This document shows, piece by piece, positions 28,023-38,496 of a stretch of 64,000 bases of DNA; position 1 is the stretch's first letter, and every line of letters starts with the position of its first letter. The DNA lies in NCBI RefSeq assembly GCF_000429305.1, contig NZ_AUBP01000007.1, positions 124,001-188,000 of the forward strand. Direction: 5' to 3'. The notes beneath the pieces are model-generated. The model had not been told where the DNA came from, searched no databases, and saw only the letters and a list, made by a program, of their open reading frames with translations. The DNA comes from Desulfovibrio inopinatus DSM 10711 (GTDB taxonomy: Bacteria; Desulfobacterota; Desulfovibrionia; Desulfovibrionales; Desulfovibrionaceae). The translations under genes and the position numbers were made by a program.

Positions 28023-29222
28023 TCACTCTTCAGGCAACAAGCTGAGACATGCTTCCCGGTCAGCATCTATATTTGGGGCGACACCTGCGCGGGCGAGTGC
28101 ATTGTCGTTGAAGATCGGCGTGGCATATTCGGCATGGACAACCCGCAGTTCATGATCAAAGACATTGGCAATATGAACGGCCAACGTTGGGGTGAAGGAC
28201 GTCTCGGTAGAATCGGGTTCATGGTGAAAGGCAACGGCATCGACAACTTGGCCGGGTAAACCCCATAATCCGAGGAGATAGCCACCGACATGAGCGTGTG
28301 AAAAACCAAGCAGCTCATATTCCATGGAAAGCAATGCCCGGTTGTTTTCTCGACTTGCCGAAATGACTTTCGCATATTCATCAGGTATGGCGGTTGCAAG
28401 GATAAGTTTGCCAATGTCGTGCAACATTCCAGCTAAGAAGGACATTTGTATCAAGACGGAATCGTTATTATGGCGTTCGTAAATGAGCCTGGCGAGACGG
28501 GCCGTCATGAGGCAGTGCGTTTCCAGGTCACTGGGATTGAAAAATGGAAATTGGGTTGTATTGAATTCTTTGATGAAGTGAGCCGTTAAGACCAGTCCTT
28601 GAATAACATCGACCCCAAGGAGTGTGACAGCTTCCTTGGGGGTGACAACGGAACGAGGAAAGCCGAAAAAGGCCGAATTCACAAGCTTGAGTAAGCTTGC
28701 GGTCATCGCCATGTCCTGACTGACAATTTTAGCAATGCGACCTAAGTCGGCATCGTCTCGGCTGGCTTCGGCAATAATTTGTGTATAGAGTTCAGGTGGT
28801 GTCGGTAATGTATCTGTTTTATGAACAATATTCTGTAGAGTTTTGTCTTTGAGGAGTTCTCGGAGAGCCGTTGCTTGATTCAACGTAGAGAGAAGCTCGT
28901 CATCGGAACAGGGCTTTGCCAAAAAACGGTGGGCTGGTCCGACTGTACGCATTATATATTGTTTGTCTGTATATCCTGAGAGGATAATGCGTACAGTTTG
29001 AGGATAGAGTTCCTTAACATGGATCAAGAGTTCACCGCCATCCATACCGGGCATGCGCATGTCGGTAATAATGACGTCCACATTTTCTTGAGCCAGGATA
29101 TCAAGCGCTTCGGCACCGCTTCCGGCTGTCAATATATCGATATCGTCAAGCAAGCCAAACAAGGATCGTCGAATGCCGGAGAGAACCAATGGTTCATCAT
29201 CGACGAGAAGAATGCTTTTCAT
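28023..29222 (-). CDS. Response regulator with HDOD output domain
   Basis: 399 residues from the ATG at 29222 (AAGGAG 7 nt upstream). Receiver 1-125 with Asp54 (VIITDMRMPGMDGG), D8-D9 and Lys near FLAKPCSDDEL. HDOD domain about 135-340 (LPTPPELYTQIIAEASRDDADLGRIAKIVSQD, LLKLVNSAFFGF), with an HD-like GMLHDIGKL motif in the C-terminal half. HDOD regulators are signalling proteins whose output is generally protein interaction. The stop of the upstream kinase gene lies 20 bp before this start, so the pair is a two-component operon. Confidence 0.9.
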   Translation of the reverse strand: MKSILLVDDEPLVLSGIRRSLFGLLDDIDILTAGSGAEALDILAQENVDVIITDMRMPGMDGGELLIHVKELYPQTVRIILSGYTDKQYIMRTVGPAHRFLAKPCSDDELLSTLNQATALRELLKDKTLQNIVHKTDTLPTPPELYTQIIAEASRDDADLGRIAKIVSQDMAMTASLLKLVNSAFFGFPRSVVTPKEAVTLLGVDVIQGLVLTAHFIKEFNTTQFPFFNPSDLETHCLMTARLARLIYERHNNDSVLIQMSFLAGMLHDIGKLILATAIPDEYAKVISASRENNRALLSMEYELLGFSHAHVGGYLLGLWGLPGQVVDAVAFHHEPDSTETSFTPTLAVHIANVFDHELRVVHAEYATPIFNDNALARAGVAPNIDADREACLSLLPEE

Positions 29223-29242
29223 GGTCGCTCCTTGGTTTGCGA

Positions 29243-32200
29243 TCAACGTTTACCGGCGAATGGAAGCATCACGATGAAGGTCGTTCCGTTTCCTTCTTCA
29301 GACGTGAAATCAATACGTCCTTCATGCTTTTTGACGACTATATTTTGAATAATCGCCAATCCCTGTCCTGTACCTTTCCCAACGTCCTTCGTGGTAAAGA
29401 ACGGATTGAAAATTTTGTCCCGGTTCTCTTCCGGAATGCCGACTCCGCTATCGGAAACCGTCATGACCATAAATTCATCTTTGGATGACGTACTGATTGT
29501 GATGGTGCCTTTCTCACCATTCTTGACAACATCGCCCACGGCTTGGGCGGCATTGACGAGTAAGTTGAGCACCACTTGGTTGAAATCGCCAGCGAGGCAG
29601 GTCACCAGAGGCAAGTCTGGATCAAGGTTCGTGACCACATCAGCAACGTATTTCCATTCATTTTTGGCAATGAGTACCGTATTTTCAACTGCAGCATTGA
29701 CATCAACGGGCTGCATCTCGTCGGTTCCGGGATGGGAGAATTTTCTCATGCCAGCGACAATAGCCGCGACACGTCCAACTCCCTCACGAGATTGGGAGAG
29801 TGCTAAAGGAATTTCCTGACGCAAAAACTTGAGTTTCGCTTTTTTTGTGGCCTGTTCGATGTCTGCTCGATCTGTCTGCAATGCTTCGAACGGAGCTGTT
29901 TTTTCGACGAACGCTAGAAGTGTGTCGAGCAGGCTGGACAAAGTCGAGTGTGCCCGGTCGAGAAAGCGGATGTTGTCTCCGATAAACTGGGTAGGCGTGT
30001 TAATTTCATGCGCGATGCCGGCCGCCAGCTGTCCAATGGATTCGAGTTTCTGGGCGTAGGCAAGCTGACGTTCCAGGGCTTTACGTTCTGTCACATCGAA
30101 AAAAATTTCCGCAGTACAGTCTTGGCCAGCGACTGTTACGGGGAAACATGACCGACGAATGGGAATAATTTCACCATCTGGCCGGGTAAAGGTGGTTTCC
30201 TTATCCAAACATGTTGTTCCTTCCTGGCAAGTTGTGTTGCCCAGGTGCCCATAGCCAGCCATGGCTTCGTTCATATATTGGTTTTCTATGCTGGACCGCG
30301 GTTTGCCTAAAATTTCGGCAGCAACGTCATTTGCTTGGAGAACAAGACCCGATGTCGAGTCGATAATGACAAAAGCGGCTTTGATGCCGTCGAGAATGAT
30401 GGAAAGAAGATGCTCACTTTCTCGGAGTGCTTCTTCCATCCGTTTGCGTTCTTCGATTTCGACAATGACGCCGATGATACCACTTTGTTCTCCCAACGGA
30501 TTGCTATACTTGGATTTTGTGAAAATGACATCGGTTCTGGTGCCATCCGGTCGTTGAACTTTGGATTCATATACCTGGATTCCACCTTCATGCAGTAACG
30601 CACGATCATGTTCATGGTATTCTTGAGCCAAGTCGGCCGGAGCCAAATCGAAGATAGTTCGTCCGACAACTTTACTACTTGGGATGTTGAAAAAGCGTTC
30701 AAAGGCGGCGTTGCATCCCTGGAAAACGCCACGCGCATCTTTGTAGAAGATTGGACTGGGAATAGCGTCCATGAGTGTTTGAATGAAGGTCAAACGTTCG
30801 GCGAGGGCTGCCTCGACATCTTTCTGGGCTGTGATATCACGCACCATAAGTGCTACTGCGGCGTCACCGCCCGTTTCTTTGAGCGGATATCCACGCAGTT
30901 CCAGACGTCGCGCGGCTTTTTCCTTCGTCTGTATTGCGGCTTCCCCGGCAACAACATCGTCCTGGTTGAGGGCGACAGAGGCAACATGCATGATATTATC
31001 CAAGCTTTGATCGATCGCCAGGGCCGACAATGCCGTGCCGATGGTGTCACGAGATAGGTTGAAGAGGGCAAAGAATGTCTCATTCGCTTCGAGAATGATA
31101 AGTTTATCGTTTAAGACACAAATTCCCATTTCGGCGGCGTCAAAGACATTTTTGAGGACAATCTGATTTTGAGCAAGATGCTTCTCTGCCAAGACCCGGT
31201 CCGTAATATCATGAATCAGCACATAGATATGTCGTATCCCATTCATGCCATTTCTATCTGAACGCATGGTCATGGTTGTAAAAATGATAGAACCATCTTT
31301 TTTGACAAAACGTTTTTCTACGACATATCCGTCGAGACGGCCAGCAAGTAGGCGTTCGAAGAGCTTAATATCGTTTTCTAGGTCTTCAGGATGGGTGATG
31401 TCGGTCCAACTCATGGACTTGAGCTCTTCTGGGCTATAGCCGAGCATTTCGCATAGTCGGTCATTGACTTCAATCCACTGTTTATCCACAGGGTCGGTAA
31501 CCGCCATGCCGATAAGACCGAGTTCAAAAAGGTCGCGATAGAGTTTTTCACTTTCACTCAAATATTTTTCAAGCTGGACCCGTTCAACGATTTCGCGTTC
31601 AAGTTCCTCAGTTTTGCGTGAAAGCTCCCGAGTTCGGTCCATGACGCGTTCTTCCATGCTTTTCTGCCATTGCGCCAGTTCTGTCTCGTTGTCTTTGATG
31701 TCTTTCCAGAGCGACTCCATGATGCGTGCCAGCCGTCCAAGCTCGTCGTTCGACTTGAGCGGAATGGGCTCTCGCTTGCGCCGTTCCGCGATATCGCGAG
31801 CGGCGCGCATGAGGATATCGGTGGGACGTAAAATAACGCGTCGGAAAAATAAAACGATCAGTATTGTGACACACAACACACAGACCACGGTGAATGTCAG
31901 TGTCATGTGGTAGATACGTTCCGGAATTTTAAAGAAGATATCTTTGGGGACTGTTGCGATGATCACCCACTTCCAGGGGAGGAATTGTCTGGCCGTATAG
32001 ATATGAAGTGTGTCGTTGACATCATGTTCTTTGAGTTGATGCTGGCCGTAGTTGTCTATGATAGCAGGAATTTCACTGTCCCATGCTGCTTTAACTTCAT
32101 CGTTGGGGCGGCCCAAACTGTCGAAAACAAGGTGTCCGTCTTGGGTGAAAATAAGAATACGCCCGGCTTCGGGCAATGGCACTTCGCTGGATTGTGCCGC

Positions 32201-32440
32201 GGCATCTTCTTGGTATTGTTTGACGAATGGTTGTACCTGATCCAGACCGGACTCAAGAAGAAAAGCATGCTTGGGTTCGATGGATGTGGCGATATAGCCA
32301 TCAAGCGCTGTATACAAATGGCTTTGGAGGCTTGCTTGAATTCCGCTGTTTGCTGTTTGCGTTGCCCAAAAACCAAATCCGGTAATGAAAAGCGTTACCA
32401 GTGGAAGTAAAAATGCCAACATCTTCGTCCGGATGCTCAT
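29243..32440 (-). CDS. Membrane sensor kinase with Cache, HAMP and multiple PAS domains
   Basis: 1065 residues from the ATG at 32440 (GGGAGAAG upstream). TM helix about 6-28, periplasmic Cache-like sensor, TM about 180-203, HAMP ([16 protein letters not shown]), coiled coil, then four PAS units (around [52 protein letters not shown] and [14 protein letters not shown]). The kinase core has an NtrB-like His box, [20 protein letters not shown], and HATPase motifs [44 protein letters not shown]. It is not a hybrid kinase; its cognate regulator is almost certainly the HDOD response regulator encoded immediately downstream. Confidence 0.92.
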   Translation of the reverse strand: MSIRTKMLAFLLPLVTLFITGFGFWATQTANSGIQASLQSHLYTALDGYIATSIEPKHAFLLESGLDQVQPFVKQYQEDAAAQSSEVPLPEAGRILIFTQDGHLVFDSLGRPNDEVKAAWDSEIPAIIDNYGQHQLKEHDVNDTLHIYTARQFLPWKWVIIATVPKDIFFKIPERIYHMTLTFTVVCVLCVTILIVLFFRRVILRPTDILMRAARDIAERRKREPIPLKSNDELGRLARIMESLWKDIKDNETELAQWQKSMEERVMDRTRELSRKTEELEREIVERVQLEKYLSESEKLYRDLFELGLIGMAVTDPVDKQWIEVNDRLCEMLGYSPEELKSMSWTDITHPEDLENDIKLFERLLAGRLDGYVVEKRFVKKDGSIIFTTMTMRSDRNGMNGIRHIYVLIHDITDRVLAEKHLAQNQIVLKNVFDAAEMGICVLNDKLIILEANETFFALFNLSRDTIGTALSALAIDQSLDNIMHVASVALNQDDVVAGEAAIQTKEKAARRLELRGYPLKETGGDAAVALMVRDITAQKDVEAALAERLTFIQTLMDAIPSPIFYKDARGVFQGCNAAFERFFNIPSSKVVGRTIFDLAPADLAQEYHEHDRALLHEGGIQVYESKVQRPDGTRTDVIFTKSKYSNPLGEQSGIIGVIVEIEERKRMEEALRESEHLLSIILDGIKAAFVIIDSTSGLVLQANDVAAEILGKPRSSIENQYMNEAMAGYGHLGNTTCQEGTTCLDKETTFTRPDGEIIPIRRSCFPVTVAGQDCTAEIFFDVTERKALERQLAYAQKLESIGQLAAGIAHEINTPTQFIGDNIRFLDRAHSTLSSLLDTLLAFVEKTAPFEALQTDRADIEQATKKAKLKFLRQEIPLALSQSREGVGRVAAIVAGMRKFSHPGTDEMQPVDVNAAVENTVLIAKNEWKYVADVVTNLDPDLPLVTCLAGDFNQVVLNLLVNAAQAVGDVVKNGEKGTITISTSSKDEFMVMTVSDSGVGIPEENRDKIFNPFFTTKDVGKGTGQGLAIIQNIVVKKHEGRIDFTSEEGNGTTFIVMLPFAGKR

Positions 32441-32639
32441 TGCTTCTCCCTGGACATCAATCGTGTTGAGGAGGAACTCATGACCGCACAAGGTCTGGGC
32501 GTTTCCTCTTAAAAACCGGACATCTCATATTTAATTTTAATACAAAATTTTGCGTAGAAAAAGGAAAAAAACAAATATAACGTACAAGGCTGATGAATGC
32601 ATGAGCATTTCTCAGTGTGGAGGCGCACAAAATACACAT

Positions 32640-32674
32640 TTTTTTAAAAAAAATAAAAAAGCCCTTTCGGGCTT
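32640..32674 (-). terminator. Rho-independent terminator
   Basis: Stem AAGCCC/GGGCTT (32659-32674) with tetraloop, followed on the minus strand by a long U-rich tract (TTTTTTATTTTTTTT). It terminates the zinc-ribbon gene and possibly the argC unit. Confidence 0.88.
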
Positions 32675-32773
32675 AACGTACACATGTCATGTCCTTATCA
32701 CGGCATGGAACATGACAGCGATGTGTGCAATTCAGCGACCGGAAAACCGGCCGCTGGCATCGATATTATGCGA

Positions 32774-33019
32774 TTAACGGCATCCCGGGCCTGCCCAAGC
32801 AAGCAGATTGAAGGATTTGTAACCATTGTCGGGGTTTTCAGCGTATCGGCAACCAAAAGGTTTGTCCTCATCCTTATAAAGGATGGTATCTGAGGAATTC
32901 TTAAAAAAAGAACATTCATTATTATTGCATACCAGAATTTCACCCCAACCGGATTCTGGCGGTGCAATCCAGGGTTCGAGCTGACATTTGCAGTGGGGGC
33001 AATAGCGTTCTTCGAGCAT
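32774..33019 (-). CDS. Small zinc-ribbon protein (ogr/Delta-like)
   Basis: 81 residues from the ATG at 33019, fixed by AAAGGAG 6-7 nt upstream. The frame stays open further upstream into argC, but that part lacks coding character. The N-terminal YCPHCKCQLEPWIAPPESGW followed by LVCNNNECSFFK gives two CX2C/CX4C pairs that should bind one zinc. The acidic C-terminal part ends GYKSFNLLAWAGPGCR. Short proteins with this CPHC...WIAPPESGWGE...VCNN.C pattern are common in Desulfovibrio-like genomes; function is unknown. The 248 bp between it and argC hold no gene I can support. Confidence 0.72.
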   Translation of the reverse strand: MLEERYCPHCKCQLEPWIAPPESGWGEILVCNNNECSFFKNSSDTILYKDEDKPFGCRYAENPDNGYKSFNLLAWAGPGCR

Positions 33020-33267
33020 GACTTCTCCTTTGAGAACCGCCGTCAACGGCGGAATATTGGAATGATTTGGCCCTAACATAGGTACGCTGTTTTGCGCGTC
33101 AAGGTACAGTGTGTGCTGTGACGAAACGGGCTGTTTTGCAATTAATTCCGATACCATGTGATCGAGAATCACAGAGGGATTGAGGACGAAATCAAATCGT
33201 CCGGTATTGTTGATAATGGGACGGGAGGAGGTGGCCCCCTCCGCAACCCGCAAGTCTTTGTACAGTC

Positions 33268-34320
33268 TTATGGCATCAAGGGCGCCAGATTTAACCCTGC
33301 AGTGATGTCGAATCCAGCCATGAGATTGGCGTTGGCCAGCGCCTGACCGGACGCACCGCGGCATAAATTGTCGATGGTGGACGTGATGATCAATCGTTTG
33401 GTTCGCGGATCAAGCGTCAGGCCGATATCGCAGAACATGGTTCCGCGCACGTTGCGTGTTTCCGGAAGACGTCCCGGAGGAAGTACGCGTACCCATGGCT
33501 TGTCTTTATATGCTGCGGTGTAGAGCGCGTAAATCGATTCGGTGGAGCTTTCGGTCATCATTTTTGTATAGATGGTTGAAAGAATGCCACGGTCAATAGG
33601 CAGCAGATGTGGATTGAATGACACCGTCAGAGCGGTATTGGCTGCAACTGACAATTCTTGTTCAATTTCAGGGGTATGGCGATGCTTCCCGAGATTGTAT
33701 GCCCGGAAACTGTCGTGGACTTCACAAAATAGTGTGCCCACACTCGCTTTGCGTCCGGCTCCCGAGGCGCCGGATTTGGAATCGGCGATAATGTCGCCGG
33801 TGGAAATCAAGCCATTTTCCAGGGCCGGTGCTAAACCGAGAATGATCGATGTGGGATAACATCCTGGGTTGGCCACAAGACTGGCTTTGGCGATGTCATC
33901 CGCATACCGTTCGGGCAGACCATAGACCGCGGTCTGCAGCAGTTCCGGAAATTCATGCTTCGTGGCATACCAGGATTCATAGGTTGCCTGGTCTTTGAGT
34001 CGGAAGTCGGCGGAGAGATCGACGACTTTCAGCCCTTTATCGAGCAGGGATTTGGCGTACCGCATGGCCGTACAGTGCGGCACAGCCAGAAAGACGATTT
34101 GACAGGCCGACCCAAGGTCGTCCGCATCAGGTTGACTGACGATAATGTCAGCAATGGGGAAACCGGCAAGGAACGGATACAGTTCACCCAGCGATTTACC
34201 GGCTTCGGAACGGGAGGTGGCGCGAACCAACTCGAAATGCGGGTGGACCGCAAGCAGACGAGCCAACTCCATACCGGTATAGCCGGTGACACCCACCAGC
34301 CCGACGGGAATTTTGGACAT
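33268..34320 (-). CDS. argC: N-acetyl-gamma-glutamyl-phosphate reductase
   Basis: 350 residues from the ATG at 34320 with GGAGGCG upstream. The NAD(P)-binding start VGLVGVTGYTGMELARLLAVHP and the active-site cysteine motif LVANPGCYPTSIILGLAP are diagnostic, as are SGASGAGR and KHRHTPEIEQEL. It reduces N-acetyl-glutamyl-5-phosphate to the semialdehyde, the third step of arginine synthesis, in the cytosol. Length equals the family standard. Other arg genes are not nearby. It follows a DUF1844 gene by 19 bp, so the two are probably one unit. Confidence 0.96.
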   Translation of the reverse strand: MSKIPVGLVGVTGYTGMELARLLAVHPHFELVRATSRSEAGKSLGELYPFLAGFPIADIIVSQPDADDLGSACQIVFLAVPHCTAMRYAKSLLDKGLKVVDLSADFRLKDQATYESWYATKHEFPELLQTAVYGLPERYADDIAKASLVANPGCYPTSIILGLAPALENGLISTGDIIADSKSGASGAGRKASVGTLFCEVHDSFRAYNLGKHRHTPEIEQELSVAANTALTVSFNPHLLPIDRGILSTIYTKMMTESSTESIYALYTAAYKDKPWVRVLPPGRLPETRNVRGTMFCDIGLTLDPRTKRLIITSTIDNLCRGASGQALANANLMAGFDITAGLNLAPLMP

Positions 34321-34339
34321 TGCGAATCGCCTCCGAAAA

Positions 34340-34675
34340 TTAGTTGGATTTTTTGACGTACAGCATGCGGAGTTCAAACAGGAGGTTTTCCAACTGTTTT
34401 GTTTCCTCGGGGGTGCGATTGCCTTCTGTTTTTTCCTTGAGCATAGACAGCGTATCAATGGTGTGCTTGGCTAGGCCGAGGTCGGTGATAACGGAACCGG
34501 TCTGTGGGTCAGGCATTTCGCCGAGATGAAACATTGCGGTCATTCCAAGTGAAAGGACAAAATGGCTCAGGTTAACTTCGGGCAGGCATTGACCACCGTT
34601 GTCGTGCAGGCCGGAACCACAATCGCAGTCTTTTGTATTACCTGTGCTTGACGGGGTGTCATGGGGTTGTTGCAT
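34340..34675 (-). CDS. DUF1844 protein
   Basis: 111 residues from the ATG at 34675, which has AGAAGGAGG upstream; two earlier in-frame Met codons are not supported. The core VNLSHFVLSLGMTAMFHLGEMPDP...NLGLAKHTIDTLSMLKEKTEGN is the DUF1844 domain of about 80 residues found across proteobacteria and acidobacteria, function unknown. The N-terminus adds CDCGSGLHDNGGQC, a short cysteine cluster. It lies upstream of argC on the same strand. Confidence 0.82.
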   Translation of the reverse strand: MQQPHDTPSSTGNTKDCDCGSGLHDNGGQCLPEVNLSHFVLSLGMTAMFHLGEMPDPQTGSVITDLGLAKHTIDTLSMLKEKTEGNRTPEETKQLENLLFELRMLYVKKSN

Positions 34676-34764
34676 AAGCGTCCTCCTTCTCGTGCTCATA
34701 AAAACATGGCCGTGCCAATCGGCTGTGTTCATTCAATAAGACATTCACTGGATTTGACAAGCGC

Positions 34765-34791
34765 CCGCCGGAAGGTTCTCGTTTCCGGCGG
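34765..34791 (-). other. GC-rich stem-loop after aminotransferase gene
   Basis: CCGCCGGAA (34765-34773) pairs perfectly with TTCCGGCGG (34783-34791), 9-nt loop, 30 bp after the aminotransferase stop. No U-tract follows, so it is at best a Rho-dependent or processing element. Confidence 0.5.
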
Positions 34792-34820
34792 ACGAGGAGT
34801 GATCAAAGTCCGATGCCGTT

Positions 34821-35987
34821 TTATAATGCCGGAGGACCATCCTCCAAAGCTTGTTCGTAGGCGGCAAGGCCGACTTCCAGAGGGTTGGCGCTTCCGATAT
34901 AGCCACCGAGCCGTTCGAATGCGCGACGCAATGCGAAAATGCCCGCGGTGACATCGGCGTAATCGACATGCCCCATGTGTCCGACGCGAACGATGTTCTT
35001 CTTGAGGTGTCCCTGGCCTCCAGCCATAATGACACCGTAATCGGCAGCGGCAATTTTCAGCAGCTCTCCGGCATCAATGCCGGGTGGCAGCATGACCGAC
35101 GTCAGTCCCCACGTATAATCAGTCTCGGCAAGATGGTCGAGACGCATGGCCGCGACGGCTTCGCGCGTCATGCAGGTCAGCGCCCATTGTTTGCGGTACA
35201 CATTTTCCAAGCCAAATGAGCGAAATAACCGGAGCGATTCAGCCAACCCGACAAGCAGGTTAATGGCCGGCGTAAAGAGCGTCTGGTGCTCTAGTGTTTT
35301 ATTGTATTCGCCAATGAGGTTGAAATAAAAGTTTCGACAGTCCACATCTTTGGCGCGGGCAAGTGCGCGATCGGACAGCGCGACAAATGCCAGGCCGGGC
35401 GGCAACATAAGCCCTTTTTGCGACCCGGTGAGCAAACAGTCGATGTTCCAGGCATCCATGGGACAGGGAGAAATGCCGACAGCCGATATGCCGTCGACAA
35501 CGGCCAACACGTCGCGGCGTGAAGTGAGCGCGGCGATATCTTTGATAGGATGCAGCACACCCGTTGAAGTTTCCGATGCCTGGACCAATACTCCGCGGAT
35601 ATCAGGATTGGCGTCCAGGGCGGCTTCAATGTCGCTGACGGCGACGGCCTTGCCCCACTCCACCTTGAGAATTTGTGTTTCCAGCCCAGCGGCTTGTCCA
35701 ATTTCAGCCCAGCGTTCACCGAATTTTCCCGCTTCAATACATAAAACGGTTTCGCCGGGATGAAACAGAGAGTAAATGGCAGCGGTCATGGCTCCGGTAC
35801 CTGAGGCGGTTAAGGACATGACCGGATTCTTGGTCTGAAATAAATATCGTAGCCCTTCTTGAACATCGGCTAAAAGCGCTTTGAAGGGCGGTTTGCGGTG
35901 GTGAACCATGTCCTGTGCCATTGCCAGGCGCACCTCTTCGGGAAGAGGCGTTGGTCCAGGGGTGAGGAGTCGAGGTTTTGTCAACAT
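34821..35987 (-). CDS. Class V aminotransferase, alanine-glyoxylate type
   Basis: 388 residues. LLTPGPTPLPEEVRLAM at the N-terminus, SGTGAMTAAI in the phosphate-binding loop, VVDGISAVG with the PLP-contacting Asp, and LLTGSQKGLMLPPGLAF with the Schiff-base Lys191 place it with the serine/alanine-glyoxylate aminotransferases (PucG/SgaA-like). It probably transfers amino groups between alanine or serine and glyoxylate. In anaerobes homologues are often labelled serine or alanine aminotransferases, so substrate choice is uncertain. It stands alone, divergent from pyruvate kinase. Confidence 0.9.
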   Translation of the reverse strand: MLTKPRLLTPGPTPLPEEVRLAMAQDMVHHRKPPFKALLADVQEGLRYLFQTKNPVMSLTASGTGAMTAAIYSLFHPGETVLCIEAGKFGERWAEIGQAAGLETQILKVEWGKAVAVSDIEAALDANPDIRGVLVQASETSTGVLHPIKDIAALTSRRDVLAVVDGISAVGISPCPMDAWNIDCLLTGSQKGLMLPPGLAFVALSDRALARAKDVDCRNFYFNLIGEYNKTLEHQTLFTPAINLLVGLAESLRLFRSFGLENVYRKQWALTCMTREAVAAMRLDHLAETDYTWGLTSVMLPPGIDAGELLKIAAADYGVIMAGGQGHLKKNIVRVGHMGHVDYADVTAGIFALRRAFERLGGYIGSANPLEVGLAAYEQALEDGPPAL

Positions 35988-36172
35988 GTGAATCTCCGAG
36001 ATATGTGCGTGATTGCCGAGGTGGTGTTTCGGGGTGAGAAGGATTGTAGGAGGAAGCGGTAAAAATATCTACCGCAATGTCTTCAAAGCGATACACATTT
36101 GTCGTCAGCTTGTGTACACAGTTCGCAGGTAGACATTTCATCAGGCAACAATCAAGCCCCCAGGACAACGCC

Positions 36173-37594
36173 ATGAATGTAAAAATAGTCGCCACACTTG
36201 GCCCGGCTTCCATGAATTATGAAACGATGAAGAATATGGCGAAGGAAGGCGTACGTATTTTTCGTCTGAATTTTTCTCACTCCAATGCGACCGTGTTTGA
36301 GCCGATTATTGGTATTATTCGTCGTATCGAATCCGAACTGGGCATTTCCTTGACAGCTCTGGGCGATTTGTGCGGCCCGAAAATTCGCATTGGCGAAGTA
36401 CAAGGCTCTCCGGTGCAAGTCAGCCGAGAAGAGGTATTGTTGCTCGGCCTTCCCGGCAGCAAACCAGAAGACGATGATCGGGTGTTCATTAGCCTGGACA
36501 TTCCCGAGCTGTTATCCGGTCTCAAGCCCGGCATGCCTGTCAATCTTTCCGATGGGTTGTTACAATTTACCGTGGATGAGGAACTGGTACCCGATTCGCT
36601 GTATTCGATGAAAGCCATCAATGCCGGTATTCTGACGTCGAACAAGGGCATCAGTTTTCCGGGGAAACACCATCCCATGCCCGCTCTCACCGATAAAGAC
36701 ATCAAAGACCTTCATGAAGGGCTTGATATCGGTATTGATGCGTTTGCCATTTCGTTTGTGCAGGGGCCCGAAGACGTTGCCATGCTGCGTGACGAAATCA
36801 AGAAACACGGCACATGGGTGCCGATCGTTGCCAAGCTTGAGCGGCAAAACGCTGTCGATCGCATTGAGGAAATTCTTGAAATCGCGGATATTATCATGGT
36901 GGCTCGTGGTGATCTCGGTCTTGAGTGCAAGCTGACGGCATTGCCGGTGATTCAGAAAAAAATCATTCGCGCCTGCCGACATGCACAGAAACCAGCTATT
37001 GTGGCGACACAAATGTTGTTGTCCATGGTGAAAAATCCCATTCCTACGCGAGCAGAAGCCACCGACGTGGCCAACGCGATCATGGACGGTGCTGATTGCG
37101 TGATGCTTTCCGAAGAAACCGCCGTGGGACAATACCCCGTGGAAACGGTACGCACCATGGGCGAAATTATTTCCGACACAATCCCTTATTACCTTGAACG
37201 CATTCCCACACCGTATGAACCGACGCGTGAACATAATGTTCCCAAATATTTGGCCTATGCCGCGTGTCTCTTAGCCCGCAATGCGAACAGTCCGGCCATT
37301 GTCTGCCATACGGGATCGGGATCAACGGCCCGTTTCGTGTCGTCTCGCCGTCCGATTGAACCGGTCTTTGCGCTGACGCCTGACGATAAAGTGAAACGTG
37401 CCCTCAATTTTGCATGGGGTGTTATTCCGTTCACCATCGAACCGGTGGGGGAAAGTCATATGCAACGCGTTGAGGATTTTGTGGAAAATTCGGATGCATT
37501 CAAAAAAGGCGATCCCATCGTCCTGACAGCAGGACAGCCATCTCCCGGGAATGCCAATCCCGGAACGAACAATATCAAATTGTATTACAAATAA
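36173..37594 (+). CDS. pyk: Pyruvate kinase
   Basis: 473 residues starting at the ATG at 36173; the frame remains open upstream, but homology begins MNVKIVATLGPASMNYETMK. Signature elements are RIFRLNFSHSN, the metal/phosphate site VPIVAKLERQNAVDRIEEIL, and MVARGDLGLE. The C-terminal allosteric domain is present (VCHTGSGSTARFVSSRRP). It makes pyruvate and ATP from phosphoenolpyruvate and ADP. A strong terminator follows 11 bp after the stop codon, so the gene is monocistronic. Confidence 0.96.
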   Translation: MNVKIVATLGPASMNYETMKNMAKEGVRIFRLNFSHSNATVFEPIIGIIRRIESELGISLTALGDLCGPKIRIGEVQGSPVQVSREEVLLLGLPGSKPEDDDRVFISLDIPELLSGLKPGMPVNLSDGLLQFTVDEELVPDSLYSMKAINAGILTSNKGISFPGKHHPMPALTDKDIKDLHEGLDIGIDAFAISFVQGPEDVAMLRDEIKKHGTWVPIVAKLERQNAVDRIEEILEIADIIMVARGDLGLECKLTALPVIQKKIIRACRHAQKPAIVATQMLLSMVKNPIPTRAEATDVANAIMDGADCVMLSEETAVGQYPVETVRTMGEIISDTIPYYLERIPTPYEPTREHNVPKYLAYAACLLARNANSPAIVCHTGSGSTARFVSSRRPIEPVFALTPDDKVKRALNFAWGVIPFTIEPVGESHMQRVEDFVENSDAFKKGDPIVLTAGQPSPGNANPGTNNIKLYYK

Positions 37595-37605
37595 CGCATA
37601 AAAAA

Positions 37606-37629
37606 CGGGAAGGGGCTCTCCCCTTCCCG
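37606..37629 (+). terminator. Terminator after pyruvate kinase gene
   Basis: Perfect 10-bp stem CGGGAAGGGG/CCCCTTCCCG with a CTCT loop, followed after a few bases by a T-rich stretch (GATTTTTTC). Confidence 0.8.
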
Positions 37630-37727
37630 CTTCATAACGATTTTTTCTCGGCTTTCTTTTACCATTGCTCCCACCGACACAAATAGCCAAACCGCGTTGC
37701 ATCTTCTCCATGATCTTTGTGGGATGC

Positions 37728-37759
37728 GTCTCAATCCACGCACCCGCGTGGGGTGCGAC
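37728..37759. CRISPR. Solitary CRISPR repeat, distal edge of a reduced locus
   Basis: 32 bp identical to the repeat of the main array except for T-to-C at position 3 (GTCTCAATCC... ending GGGGTGCGAC). No second repeat lies within spacer distance; the next copy is at 40984, 3,224 bp away. A degenerate repeat like this is typical of the trailer end of an array. Confidence 0.9.
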
Positions 37760-37930
37760 GTGCGCATGCCAAGTTAATGCAACGGACCCGTCTGAAGACA
37801 TCGCAGGCGGTAATTCGAAGCAATGACGGCTTTGAACCCATTGTGATAAGTTCTGCGTCATTCACGAACTGTGGGCAGCGGAATCACTCGATCCGACATG
37901 GGCAAGCGGTCTTTGTGGAATACTCGGTCC

Positions 37931-38407
37931 TTACTTTCCCGAAAAGTATTCCAGCAACAAGGTGCCGAGCAGTCGGGCCAGCGTTTCTTCGAGGCGCTCT
38001 GGCCCGACAATTTTCCTAACCAGCATGCGATAGCTGTCCATTGCCACTTGCATGGCCTCGTCTTGCGCTATTTCAGCCCGGGACTTGCCACGCAAATAGT
38101 CAAAGACCAGCGCCATCTCCGAGGCGAAATTCCCGCGCATGACATCCATCAGGCGGCACAGGTTTTCCTCTTCGGATAGGCCGGGATCAACGAGTCCCGT
38201 ATCCAACCCGGACATGATCTGTCTTGTGCATGCGAGGAACAGTGCTTCCTTGCTCGGGAAGTAGTGATATAGCGCACTTTTGGACACGCCCAGATGATCG
38301 GCAATTTTACGCATGCCGGTCCCGGAATAGCCGTGGGCCGAGAAATACGCGGCGGCCCGTTGCGCAAGATTCTGTCTGTAAGCCTCGTGATCAACAATTT
38401 TGGGCAT
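37931..38407 (-). CDS. TetR/AcrR-family transcriptional regulator
   Basis: 158 residues. The N-terminal helix-turn-helix is typical: RAAAYFSAHGYSGTGMRKIADHLGVSKSALYHYFPSKEALFLAC. The C-terminal ligand-binding part is short compared with the usual 190-210 residues, so it may be slightly truncated or a compact form. It is divergent from a membrane-protein gene, and a palindromic site overlaps the intervening promoter, so autoregulation and control of the divergent genes are likely. Composition is unlike the surrounding chromosome. Confidence 0.85.
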   Translation of the reverse strand: MPKIVDHEAYRQNLAQRAAAYFSAHGYSGTGMRKIADHLGVSKSALYHYFPSKEALFLACTRQIMSGLDTGLVDPGLSEEENLCRLMDVMRGNFASEMALVFDYLRGKSRAEIAQDEAMQVAMDSYRMLVRKIVGPERLEETLARLLGTLLLEYFSGK

Positions 38408-38416
38408 CTGTTTTTA

Positions 38417-38489
38417 TCCAATTGGTCGATTATTCATTGACAGGCCTTGCAGTGAAGGTCTACAGCTTGATTATAGACCAAGTGGACTA
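38417..38489 (+). promoter_or_regulatory. Divergent promoter region with candidate TetR operators
   Basis: TAGACCAAGTGGACTA (38474-38489) is a near-perfect palindrome of the TetR-operator kind, and TCCAATTGGT lies at 38417-38426. A TTGACA hexamer at 38437-38442 with a weak TCTACA 16 bp downstream could be the promoter between them. Confidence 0.5.
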
Positions 38490-38496
38490 AATAAGG

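Noticed and set aside
33020-33364. N-terminal extension that would make the zinc-ribbon protein 196 residues and overlap argC
   Set aside because: Strong Shine-Dalgarno and domain start place the true ATG at 33019.
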